Assembly (NCBI RefSeq): GCF_050122995.1
Contig: NZ_JBNLIA010000013.1
Span: forward strand, 62,001-126,000
DNA length: 64,000 nt
From: Haloparvum alkalitolerans
GTDB lineage: Archaea; Halobacteriota; Halobacteria; Halobacteriales; Haloferacaceae
Reading direction: 5' to 3'
In this document: positions 7,843 through 15,236 of the stretch, in pieces
Numbering within the stretch: the stretch's first letter is position 1
How the letters are laid out: the number at the start of each line of letters is the position of its first letter
Program-made: the position numbers and the translations under genes
Notes under the pieces: generated by a model
What the model saw: the letters and a program-made list of their open reading frames with translations, nothing else
Told to the model about the DNA's origin: nothing
Databases searched by the model: none

Positions 7843-8703
7843 TCACTCCGGCCGGTGGACCTCGCCCTCGCGGTCGTCGGCGTCCTTCCGCCTGAGCGCC
7901 GCGGCCGCGTTGCTCGCGTCGTAGCCGAACAGCACGTCCTTCGCGTACGTCTCGACGACCTCGGTCGCGTGGACGAGGTCGTCCACGTCGACGTTCACGG
8001 CGTACAACTCGACCGAGAAGGGCGTCTCCGGCGGGGCGCCGTGGAGGTCGTAGTCGCCCCCGAGGCGCGACCGGAAGCCGCGTGCGATGGTCTCGACCCA
8101 GTAGGTCGTCGCGTACTCGGTGTCGTACAGCGGGACGACGAACTCGTCGACGTGCTCGGCGAGCGCGTCGACGTCGAGGCCCGCCCGCTCGCGGAGGTGG
8201 CCCGGGTAGGGGTCGGGGTAGAGGGTCAGGAACGTCCGCCCGGGGATCCGGTCGCTCGCCTCCGCGACGAAGTCCGTGATGACTGCGGCGCGCCAGTCGC
8301 TCCAGTCGTCGTGGTCGCTCTCGGCGAACAGGCGCTCGCAGCGGTCGCAGCGACAGAACCCCTCGCGGGGGAACCCCACGTCGTCGAGGCGCACGTCGCC
8401 GTTCTCGGCCGCGCAGTCCTCGATGATCTCGAAGAGGCCCTCGCGGTACTCCGGGTGGGTCGGACAGACGTACGCCCAGTCGAAGTACTCGCGGTCGCGG
8501 GTGGCGGGCTCGCCGCGGTCGTCGACCGGGACCAGCTCCGGGTTCTCGCTGGCGGCCGCGTTGTCCCCGAAACAGGAGACCATGTTGACCGCGTTCGGGA
8601 GCGGCGCCGACGCACGGCCGGTCACATCCTTCACCTCGTAGAACCCCACGTCGAACTCGCCGCCCTCGACCTCCTTGGCGTTCCGCGTGACGACCCCGTA
8701 CAT
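7843..8703 (-). CDS. Uncharacterised protein, possible TIM-barrel glycoside-hydrolase-like fold
   Basis: A 286-residue cytosolic protein of unknown function. Alternating strand/helix segments such as EYFDWAYVCPTHPEYREGL, VRLDDVGFPREGF and ELYAVNVDVDDLVHA look like a TIM barrel of the putative glycoside-hydrolase-like type. A CRCDRCERLF segment could bind zinc, and a CPTHP segment precedes it. No signal peptide is present. A TATA-like element (TTTTAAG on the minus strand, 8729-8735) lies about 29 nt upstream of the ATG at 8703. The fold suggestion is weak. Confidence 0.5.
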   Translation of the reverse strand: MYGVVTRNAKEVEGGEFDVGFYEVKDVTGRASAPLPNAVNMVSCFGDNAAASENPELVPVDDRGEPATRDREYFDWAYVCPTHPEYREGLFEIIEDCAAENGDVRLDDVGFPREGFCRCDRCERLFAESDHDDWSDWRAAVITDFVAEASDRIPGRTFLTLYPDPYPGHLRERAGLDVDALAEHVDEFVVPLYDTEYATTYWVETIARGFRSRLGGDYDLHGAPPETPFSVELYAVNVDVDDLVHATEVVETYAKDVLFGYDASNAAAALRRKDADDREGEVHRPE

Positions 8704-8811
8704 GGACGCCGCTAGCGGGCGACGGCGCTTAAAAGGGGTGTTCGAGACTGCAGCCGACCGGCCGCGGTCAGCGAACGGCCGCGTTCACGGCGGAGCGGTC
8801 GCCGCGGAGGG

Positions 8812-8907
8812 CTATTCGACCCCGACCGGCTCCTTGTCGCCGGCCGTGAGGAAGTACGCGAGCGTGACGAACGCCAGCACGATGAGCAGCTTCGCCTTCG
8901 TGGACAT
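8812..8907 (-). CDS. 31-residue single-pass membrane peptide
   Basis: This very short ORF encodes MSTKAKLLIVLAFVTLAYFL followed by TAGDKEPVGVE. A Lys-containing start, one transmembrane helix (about residues 7-21) and a charged tail make a standard small membrane protein with its N-terminus probably inside. The G+C-rich setting makes a hydrophobic helix with flanking charges unlikely by chance. It lies between the 286-residue uncharacterised gene and pyrI on the same strand. The function is unknown. Confidence 0.6.
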   Translation of the reverse strand: MSTKAKLLIVLAFVTLAYFLTAGDKEPVGVE

Positions 8908-8987
8908 GGACGACGGTTCCGCCCCGACGGGCTAAAAACTACCGGGGAGCGGGCGGATCCCGGGGCGCAGCCGAAGAGCGCTCCGAC

Positions 8988-9446
8988 CTACACGTCGATG
9001 TGGTCGGCCAGATCCTCGCGGAGGATCTCGTCACAGTAGCCGCACCGGACGCCGTCGGGGACGACCGCGAACCGCGACTCGACCGGCTCGTCGGCGTTCG
9101 TGATGCAGTTCCGGTTCGGGCACGAGAGCACGCCGGCCACGGCCTCGGGGCGTTCGACGCGGTTCTTCTCGACCACCTCGAACTCGCGGACGATGTTGAT
9201 CGTCGCCTCGGGCGCGATCAGCGAGAGCACGTCCACCTCCGACTGGCTCAGCTCGCGGTCCTCGACCTTCACGATGTCCTTCCGGCCGAGCCGGTCCGAG
9301 GGGACGTTCATCCCGATGGAGACGCCGAACCCCTCCGAACCGTCGATGCCGAGGATCGCCAGCACGTTGAGCGCCTGGCCGCCCGCGACGTGGTCGATGA
9401 CCGTCCCGTTCCGGATCTTCGAGACGCGGAGCTCGTGCTCGCTCAT
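8988..9446 (-). CDS. pyrI: Aspartate carbamoyltransferase regulatory chain
   Basis: A 152-residue PyrI. The N-terminal nucleotide-binding allosteric domain (ELRVSKIRNGTVIDH, ILGI) is followed by the zinc domain with four cysteines at C109, C114, C135 and C138 (SCPNRNC, CGYC), the usual number and spacing. It binds PyrB and mediates CTP/ATP control of the first committed step of pyrimidine synthesis. Its start overlaps the pyrB stop by 4 bp, showing a translationally coupled pyrB-pyrI operon transcribed leftwards. Confidence 0.97.
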   Translation of the reverse strand: MSEHELRVSKIRNGTVIDHVAGGQALNVLAILGIDGSEGFGVSIGMNVPSDRLGRKDIVKVEDRELSQSEVDVLSLIAPEATINIVREFEVVEKNRVERPEAVAGVLSCPNRNCITNADEPVESRFAVVPDGVRCGYCDEILREDLADHIDV

Positions 9447-10369
9447 TCCTCGTCACCTCCCGCGCGCAAGAGCAGTTCGTCCAGCAGCGCCATGCGGACC
9501 GGGACGCCGTTGTGCGCCTGCTCGAAGTAGCGCGCGTGGTCCGTCTCGTCCACGTCGGGCGCGATCTCGTCCACGCGCGGCAGGGGATGCATCACGGTCA
9601 GGTCGTCGTCGGCCGCCTCGAGCGTCTCGGCGTCGATCCGGTACTGGCCCGCGACCTTCCGGTACTCGTTCTCGTCCGGGAATCGCTCGCGCTGGATGCG
9701 GGTGACGTAGAGCACGTCGAGCTCCGGGAGTACGGCCTCCAGCTCGGTGTGTTCCCGGACCTGCGCGCCGGCCTCGTGGAGGTCGAACCGGACCGACCGC
9801 GGGAGCTTCAGCGACTCCGGGCTGATGAAGTGCTGGCGCGCGTCGAACTCCGTCAGCGCGGTCGCCAGCGAGTGGACCGTCCGTCCGTACTTCAGGTCGC
9901 CCATGATCCCGACCGTCAGGTCGTCCAGCCCGTGGTTCTCGCGGATCGTGTGGAGGTCCAGCAGGGTCTGGGAGGGGTGTTGCCCGGCGCCGTCGCCGGC
10001 GTTGATCACCGGCACGTCGACGAACTCGGAGGCGAGCGTCGCGGCGCCCTCGCTGGGGTGGCGAAGGACGATCGCGTCCGCGTAGCCCTCGATGACGCGG
10101 ACGGTGTCCGCGAGGCTCTCGCCCTTCTTGACCGAGGAGGACTCCACGGAGCCCATGTCGATGGTCTCGGCGCCGAGCCGCTTGGCGGCGGACTCGAAGC
10201 TCATCTTCGTGCGCGTGCTGGGCTCGAAGAAGCAGAGCGCGAGCACCGCCCCGTCGTGGCTGTCCCGGAGCGCGCCGGGGTCGGCCGCGACCTCGCGCGC
10301 CCGGTCGAGGGTCGCCTCCACGTCCTCCCGCGAGAGCTGCGTCGCGGAGATGAGGTGGTCCTGTCGCAT
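9443..10369 (-). CDS. pyrB: Aspartate carbamoyltransferase catalytic chain
   Basis: A 308-residue PyrB, the full family length. It carries the carbamoyl-phosphate signature FFEPSTRTKMSFE (S51-T-R-T), the PVINAGDGAGQHPSQ segment and the late VMHPLPRVDEI segment. It condenses carbamoyl phosphate with aspartate in the cytosol. It is the first gene of a two-gene operon with pyrI. About 145 bp without a gene separate its start from the next gene upstream. Confidence 0.97.
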   Translation of the reverse strand: MRQDHLISATQLSREDVEATLDRAREVAADPGALRDSHDGAVLALCFFEPSTRTKMSFESAAKRLGAETIDMGSVESSSVKKGESLADTVRVIEGYADAIVLRHPSEGAATLASEFVDVPVINAGDGAGQHPSQTLLDLHTIRENHGLDDLTVGIMGDLKYGRTVHSLATALTEFDARQHFISPESLKLPRSVRFDLHEAGAQVREHTELEAVLPELDVLYVTRIQRERFPDENEYRKVAGQYRIDAETLEAADDDLTVMHPLPRVDEIAPDVDETDHARYFEQAHNGVPVRMALLDELLLRAGGDEE

Positions 10370-10513
10370 TGTCTGAGTCGGGTGGTCGCAAGGACTTGAA
10401 TCCCTCGGGTGCCGCCTTCCCGCGGTTTACACAGGAACGTGAATCCCGATGCGGACGGAGCTACGAATATCGAAACGCGGTGCCGATCCCCGGAGCGCGT
10501 GGCCCCCGGATCC

Positions 10514-11230
10514 TCAACAGACCGGCTTGGGGTCCATCCCCATGCCGGAGAGCGCGGTCTCGTAGTCCTCGTAGGCGGCCTCGATCGTCTTGACGGCGGC
10601 CGCGCGGGCGCGCTCCACGTCGTCCTCGCCGTCGCAGAGGTCCGCGAGCAGGTCGAGGCCGGTCGCGAGGCATTCCTCCACGTCGGCCTTCAGGTCCCGG
10701 AACAGATCCGCGCGCGCCGCGTCCGCCTCGTTGACGAAGAAGCTCACCAACTGCGTGTGAGTTCGGAGGCTCACCAGCGGTCGCCCGACCATTCCGGCCG
10801 CGACGCGCTCGATCGTCCCCTCCCTGTCCCGCAGCGACGAATGCATCGCGCCGCGCGCGGGTTCCCGGTCGCCGTTCTCACCCTCCCCGCTCCCTCCGCC
10901 GTCCTCCTCGCCGTCCACCTCTCCGTCCTCCTCACGGTCTTCCCCGCGGCCTCGGACCGCCCCTCGTTCCGCCTCGACGCGCTCCAGGTGGTCGGCCTCC
11001 CGCTCCGCGACCGCCGCGAACGCCTCGCGCGCCCCCTCGTTCTGCTCGTCGTCCGCCCACGCCTCGAACAGGTCCCGCGCGGACGCCTCGGCGGCGGTCG
11101 CGGCCGACAACACCGACGCCTCGTCGAGTTGCGCGCCCGTCAGCGCGAGCAGGAGCTTGTTCGAGCCGAGCCTATCGAGTTCGGTCCGCGTCTCCGTCTC
11201 GACCGTCTCCCGGAACGCCTCGGTGTCCAT
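10514..11230 (-). CDS. Rubrerythrin/ferritin-like family protein with acidic insert
   Basis: A 238-residue, mostly helical protein resembling the haloarchaeal group usually annotated as rubrerythrin family. Two helix pairs are visible (about residues 1-90 and 135-230). A ferritin-like E-x-x-H occurs in READHLER. Between them lies a low-complexity stretch of about 35 residues dominated by Glu, Asp and Gly, probably a disordered linker. The second half repeats a helical layout and ends in Cys (PKPVC). Di-iron ligands are not complete enough to claim peroxide reductase activity. It is divergent from the rhodanese/MBL gene, 54 bp away. Confidence 0.6.
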   Translation of the reverse strand: MDTEAFRETVETETRTELDRLGSNKLLLALTGAQLDEASVLSAATAAEASARDLFEAWADDEQNEGAREAFAAVAEREADHLERVEAERGAVRGRGEDREEDGEVDGEEDGGGSGEGENGDREPARGAMHSSLRDREGTIERVAAGMVGRPLVSLRTHTQLVSFFVNEADAARADLFRDLKADVEECLATGLDLLADLCDGEDDVERARAAAVKTIEAAYEDYETALSGMGMDPKPVC

Positions 11231-11284
11231 ACCGCTTCCTCCCCCGCCGTCGGCTTCAAAACTGTGCCCGCCGTACGACCGAGC

Positions 11285-12478
11285 ATGAGCGACGTTCCCG
11301 CGACTGACCCGGCCGACCTCGCCGAGGCGCTCGCGTCGGGCGAGCGGGTCGGCGTCCTCGACGTGCGCGACCGCGACGAGTACGAGGCGTGGCGGATCGA
11401 CGGGCCGGGCGTCGAGAGCGCCCAGGTGCCCCACGTCCGCTTCCTCGAGGCGAGCGTCAACGGCGATCCCGCGGACCTCGTCGCGGACCTCCCGGAGCCG
11501 CTGGTCGTCGTCTGCGGCCGCGGCGAGGCGAGCGCCGAGGTCGCGGGGCTGCTCCGCGAGGCGGGCGTCGACGCCGCGAACCTCGCGGGCGGGATGGCGG
11601 CGTGGGCGCGCGTCTACCGCGTGCGACCGGTCGTGGAGGAGAGCAGTACGACGGGCGAGGGGACGACGGACGACGTGACCGTCCTCCAGTACGACCGCCC
11701 AGCGTCCGGTTGTTTGGCGTATCTGGTGGTCGCGGGCGCGGAGGCCGCGGTTATCGATCCCCTCCGCGCCTTCGCGGATCGGTACGCGGACGACGCGGAG
11801 GACCGGGACGCGAACCTCGCGGTCGCTCTCGACACCCACGTCCACGCCGACCACGTGAGCGGGGTCCGCGACGTGGCCGAGGCGACGGGCGCGAGGACGG
11901 TGCTCCCCGAGGGTGCCCGCGACCGCGGGCTGGCGTTCGACGCCGACCTCGTCGCGGACGGCGAGACGGTCGCGGTCGGCGACGCCGTGCTGGAGGCAGT
12001 TCACGTCCCCGGCCACACCTCCGAGATGACGGCGTTCCGGCTTTCGACCGCCGAGCGCGACCTGCTGTTCGCGGGGGACCTGGCGTTCCAGCGGAGCGTC
12101 GCGCGACCGGACCTGGAGGCCGGCGACGAGGGCGCCCGGGACCTCGCGCGGGACCTCCACGAGAGCCTGACCGGGACGCTGTCGGCGCTCGACGACGCGA
12201 CGCTCGTACTCCCGGCCCATCGGGATCCGGCGTCGACGCCGGACGCTGAGGGACCCGCGGGGGCGGTGTTCGGCGCGACGGTCGGGACGCTCCGGGAGCG
12301 GCTGACCGTCGAGGACGACCCCGAGGCGTTCGCGGACCGGGTCGCGAGCGACCTCCCGCCGCAGCCGGCCAACTACGAGGCCATCGTCGCGACGAACCTC
12401 GGCCGGGAGGCGATGGACGACGAGCGGGCCTTCGAGGCGGAACTGGGGCCGAACAACTGCGCGGTCGATGCGGACTGA
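11285..12478 (+). CDS. Rhodanese / metallo-beta-lactamase fusion, persulfide-dioxygenase-like
   Basis: A 397-residue fusion. The rhodanese domain (about 1-112) has LDVRDRDEYEAWRIDG and an active-site Cys77 in VVCGRGEAS. The metallo-beta-lactamase domain (about 130-390) has the metal motif H185-x-H187-x-D189-H190, H244 (VPGHTSEM) and D265 (FAGDLAF). The combination fits sulfane-sulfur metabolism: oxidation of a persulfide and transfer of sulfur to or from thiosulfate or sulfite. In the best-known fusions the rhodanese comes after the MBL domain, so the domain order here is notable. The exact substrate is inferred. Confidence 0.85.
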   Translation: MSDVPATDPADLAEALASGERVGVLDVRDRDEYEAWRIDGPGVESAQVPHVRFLEASVNGDPADLVADLPEPLVVVCGRGEASAEVAGLLREAGVDAANLAGGMAAWARVYRVRPVVEESSTTGEGTTDDVTVLQYDRPASGCLAYLVVAGAEAAVIDPLRAFADRYADDAEDRDANLAVALDTHVHADHVSGVRDVAEATGARTVLPEGARDRGLAFDADLVADGETVAVGDAVLEAVHVPGHTSEMTAFRLSTAERDLLFAGDLAFQRSVARPDLEAGDEGARDLARDLHESLTGTLSALDDATLVLPAHRDPASTPDAEGPAGAVFGATVGTLRERLTVEDDPEAFADRVASDLPPQPANYEAIVATNLGREAMDDERAFEAELGPNNCAVDAD

Positions 12479-12505
12479 GAAGGAGTTCTGGAGAGTACCG
12501 ACCGC

Positions 12506-12844
12506 TCAGTCGTCGTCGGCCGCGGCGCCCGCGGCCTCGCCGTCGGCGGCCGACGCGTCCTCGATGCTCGGCGGGTACTTCCCGCGGTCGAGCTTCAGGT
12601 CGGACTGCGGGCGGGCCATGCAGGTGAGCGCGTACTCCTCGGCCTCCTCCTCGGTGAGGCCGCGGGCGGCCGGCTGAGTCACCTCGCCCTCAACGATCTC
12701 CGCCGAGCAGGCCAGACACATGCCGACGCGGCAGGAGTACTCTTGGGCGATCCCCTCCTCGATGCAGGGTTTGAGGATCGTCTCCGTGTCGGCGATCTCG
12801 ATCGTCTCACCGGTGCCGACGAACTCCACGGTGTACTCGGTCAT
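12506..12844 (-). CDS. 2Fe-2S plant-type ferredoxin
   Basis: A 112-residue ferredoxin with the cluster cysteines C38, C43, C46 and C75 in the canonical C-x4-C-x2-C...C arrangement (YSCRVGMCLACS, ALTCMARP). Residues 93-112 form an Ala/Asp-rich tail (SAADGEAAGAAADDD), an acidic extension common in halophiles. The start at 12844 (MTEYTVEFVG) aligns with the family; upstream codons are not needed. It serves as a cytosolic one-electron carrier. Its convergent neighbour is the sulfur-metabolism fusion gene, but a functional link is not shown. Confidence 0.92.
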   Translation of the reverse strand: MTEYTVEFVGTGETIEIADTETILKPCIEEGIAQEYSCRVGMCLACSAEIVEGEVTQPAARGLTEEEAEEYALTCMARPQSDLKLDRGKYPPSIEDASAADGEAAGAAADDD

Positions 12845-12977
12845 GACTCCGAGATTCGCAGGTTCGCGGCAAAACTCTTGCCATGGATCGTGTCCCTGAC
12901 CGACCGACGGGATGGTGGTGCTCGTCGTGAACGTGGTTCGGTGGCTCTGCACCGCTCGCGCTACGTTGGTGTTTGCG

Positions 12978-14040
12978 TGATCAAGCGTTCTACTGCGCTT
13001 GTTGCCAACACCCAGAAAGCCCTCGACCGCTCGCAGCTTCTCAGCGGGATATCCGCGCTCTCCGCAAAGCCCGCGCGGATAGGGCCCGTCTGAGAAGCTG
13101 CGACCGGCCTCGCCCTTTCAGTCCGCCAGGAGGTGGTTTATGAAGTCAGTCGTCGCAGTCGGTTGCTCGGTGATCGCCATGCCGGCTGTCGAGGTGAGCG
13201 TGGCCTCACGCCACCCCAGCCTCAGCCGCCCGCGGCCTCCGCGTTGCTCCGGCCACGGGCGGGCTTCCCTCGCGCGCGTCACTCGCGCGGCGGGCGAGAG
13301 GCAAGCTCTCGCTGCTCGCAGGCGTGCAGTGGCGCGCCTGCGACGCCGGACGTGGGACAGCCGGCGGGGCGACGCACTGAGCTCGGGACTAAAAGGTTGC
13401 ACTCACGGCGGGAGTTCTGCGTGATCCGCGAAAAACGTTCACCCGCCGGCGGTGCGGTCGCGGTGGCGTGCTGTCGGCGCGCGCCGCGGCGACCGCTTCG
13501 CGTGTCGCCGCGACCGCGCGAGGGAGGTGGCCGCGTGGCCGCATGTGGTGCGGTTTCGCGGCCACGCGGCCGCCGAGGCTGGGGAGGTGTGAGGCTGCTG
13601 GGCGGTGCTGTGCGGGACGGGGCTGAAAGGAGCAGCCGGCTCGATCCGGCCCCGGCGCCTCAAGCACTCGCGGCGGGCGGTGTCTCCAGCGTCGCCGTGA
13701 GCGCGGTGGGGAGCGAACGGCGGCTCGAAAATCTCCGATTTTCGGCGCGCTACCGCACGCTGGAGGCTCGCGAGACGCGGTTTGTCTCGCCAAGCGGGGA
13801 GCGAGGAGCGCAGCGTGTGTCGCGTTCCCGCGAGGAACGAGCGGGAGCCCGTGAGTCGCAGCCCGGCAGCCCGCCACTGCAGGCAGCCCGGACCGTCTCA
13901 CGACGGCCGGATCGAGCCGGCTGGGGCTTTCTGGGTGTTACTGTCCCGAGCACCAGGATCGACAGCAGTGTCAAAAACGTCGTCCAGAGAGCCGGCTGGG
14001 GCTTTCTGGAGGTCGCTGTCCAGAGCAGCAGGACCGAGAG
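12978..14040 (+). repeat. Repeat family A, copy 1: ~1.06-kb non-coding element bounded by inverted repeats
   Basis: This gene-free stretch matches 47401-48184 over most of its length. Both copies begin with TGATC(A/G)AGCG and a 16-bp motif (CAACACCCAGAAAGCC, here 13006-13021). Its reverse complement recurs near the other end (15 of 16 bases at 13925-13939). A 23-bp block at 13398-13420 is identical to 47703-47725, and the region after it aligns well. A 75-bp tandem unit (starts 13914 and 13989) closes the element. Long open frames here are Arg/Gly-rich, differ between copies and look spurious. No transposase is present. It ends about 150 bp before mvaD. Confidence 0.85.
13032..13102. repeat. 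Hairpin insertion inside repeat A copy 1
   Basis: A 71-bp segment has perfect 13-bp arms, CGCAGCTTCTCAG at 13032-13044 and CTGAGAAGCTGCG at 13090-13102, and inner arms TATCCGCGC/GCGCGGATA. It interrupts a sequence that is continuous in copy 2 near 47455. Similar CGACCG...CTCG sequences flank it and could be a target duplication. It looks like a small inserted palindromic element. Confidence 0.7.
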
Positions 14041-14194
14041 AAAAATCGGAGCATCAGCTCACCTAGCGGAGATCCCCTCTAGGGACTTTTTGAGCGCTTC
14101 TGACTCGATCAGCAGGATCGCCACCTTCGACCACCACGCATCGATCGTCCGGGTTCCGCAACGACTAATCCCCCGCCGGTCGCCTTTCGGCGTA

Positions 14195-15193
14195 ATGAGC
14201 ATGAAGGCCACCGCGCGAGCCCACCCGATCCAGGGGCTCGTCAAGTACCACGGGATGCGCGACGAGGACCTGCGACTCCCGTACCACGACAGCATCAGCC
14301 TCTGTACCGCGCCGACCGCGACCACCACGACCGTCGAGTGGCAACCGGACGCGGCCGAGGACACGTTCAAGGTTGGCGGCGAGGAGCTGGAAGACCGAGA
14401 GGCCGAGCGCGTCAAACTTGTCACCGAGCACGTCCGCGAGCTGGCGGGGTTCGACCACCGCGTGCGCTTCGAGAGCGAGAACTCCTTCCCCTCGAACATC
14501 GGCTTCGGCTCCTCCTCGTCCGGCTTCGCGGCCGCGGCGATGGCGCTCGTGGAGGCGGCGGGCCTCGACATGACGCGCCCCGAGATCTCGACGGTCGCGC
14601 GGCGCGGTTCCTCCTCCGCGGCCCGCGCGGTGACGGGCGCGTACTCCGTCCTCGAGAGCGGCTACAACGACGAGGACTGCCGCGCGCGCCGGCTCGACGT
14701 GGGCGAGAGCGCGGACGGCTTCGACCCCGAGGAAGACCTCCGCATCGTCGCGGCGCACGTCCCGGCCTACAAGGAGACGGAGGAGGCGCACCGCGAGGCG
14801 GCCGCGAGCCACATGTTCGACGCGCGGCTCGCGCACGTCCACGAACAGCTCGACGCGATGACCGACGCGCTGCGCGAGGGCGCCTTCGACTCCATCTTCG
14901 AGATCGCGGAGCACGACTCGCTGTCGCTGACCGCCACGACGATGACCGGGCCCTCGGCGTGGGTCTACTGGCAGCCGGAGACCATCGCGGTGTTCAACGC
15001 GGTTCGCGAACTCCGCGAGGAGGGCGTCCCGGTCTACTTCTCGACGGACACCGGCGCCTCCGTCTACGTCAACACGAAGGCGGGCTACGCCGACGAGGTC
15101 GAGAGCCGGATCGCGGAGATCGGCATCGACACCGACGTGTGGGAGGTCGGCGGCCCGGCCCGCGTCCTCGGCGCGTCCGAGGCGCTGTTCTGA
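14195..15193 (+). CDS. mvaD: Phosphomevalonate/diphosphomevalonate decarboxylase (haloarchaeal type)
   Basis: A 332-residue GHMP-kinase-fold decarboxylase of the mevalonate pathway. The nucleotide loop region is FPSNIGFGSSSSGFAAAA, followed by RRGSSSAARAVTGAY and STDTGASVYVN near the C-terminus. Haloarchaea are known to decarboxylate phosphomevalonate to isopentenyl phosphate with such an enzyme, so that activity is more likely than the classical one. The product feeds isoprenoid lipids, carotenoids and menaquinone, whose genes (geranylgeranyl reductase, menF, menE) also lie in this window. The start at 14195 begins MSMKATARAHPIQGLVKYHG; upstream sequence is repeat A. Confidence 0.9.
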   Translation: MSMKATARAHPIQGLVKYHGMRDEDLRLPYHDSISLCTAPTATTTTVEWQPDAAEDTFKVGGEELEDREAERVKLVTEHVRELAGFDHRVRFESENSFPSNIGFGSSSSGFAAAAMALVEAAGLDMTRPEISTVARRGSSSAARAVTGAYSVLESGYNDEDCRARRLDVGESADGFDPEEDLRIVAAHVPAYKETEEAHREAAASHMFDARLAHVHEQLDAMTDALREGAFDSIFEIAEHDSLSLTATTMTGPSAWVYWQPETIAVFNAVRELREEGVPVYFSTDTGASVYVNTKAGYADEVESRIAEIGIDTDVWEVGGPARVLGASEALF

Positions 15194-15236
15194 GGGCGTT
15201 CTGAAGCCGTTTCGAGCGCGTTTCTGAAGCCGCGAC

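Noticed and set aside
13133..14194. The 354-codon upstream extension of the mvaD frame through repeat A
   Set aside because: The extension is Arg/Ser/Pro-rich, lies in a repeat whose other copy does not keep the frame, and would fuse a 350-residue junk-like leader to a complete enzyme.
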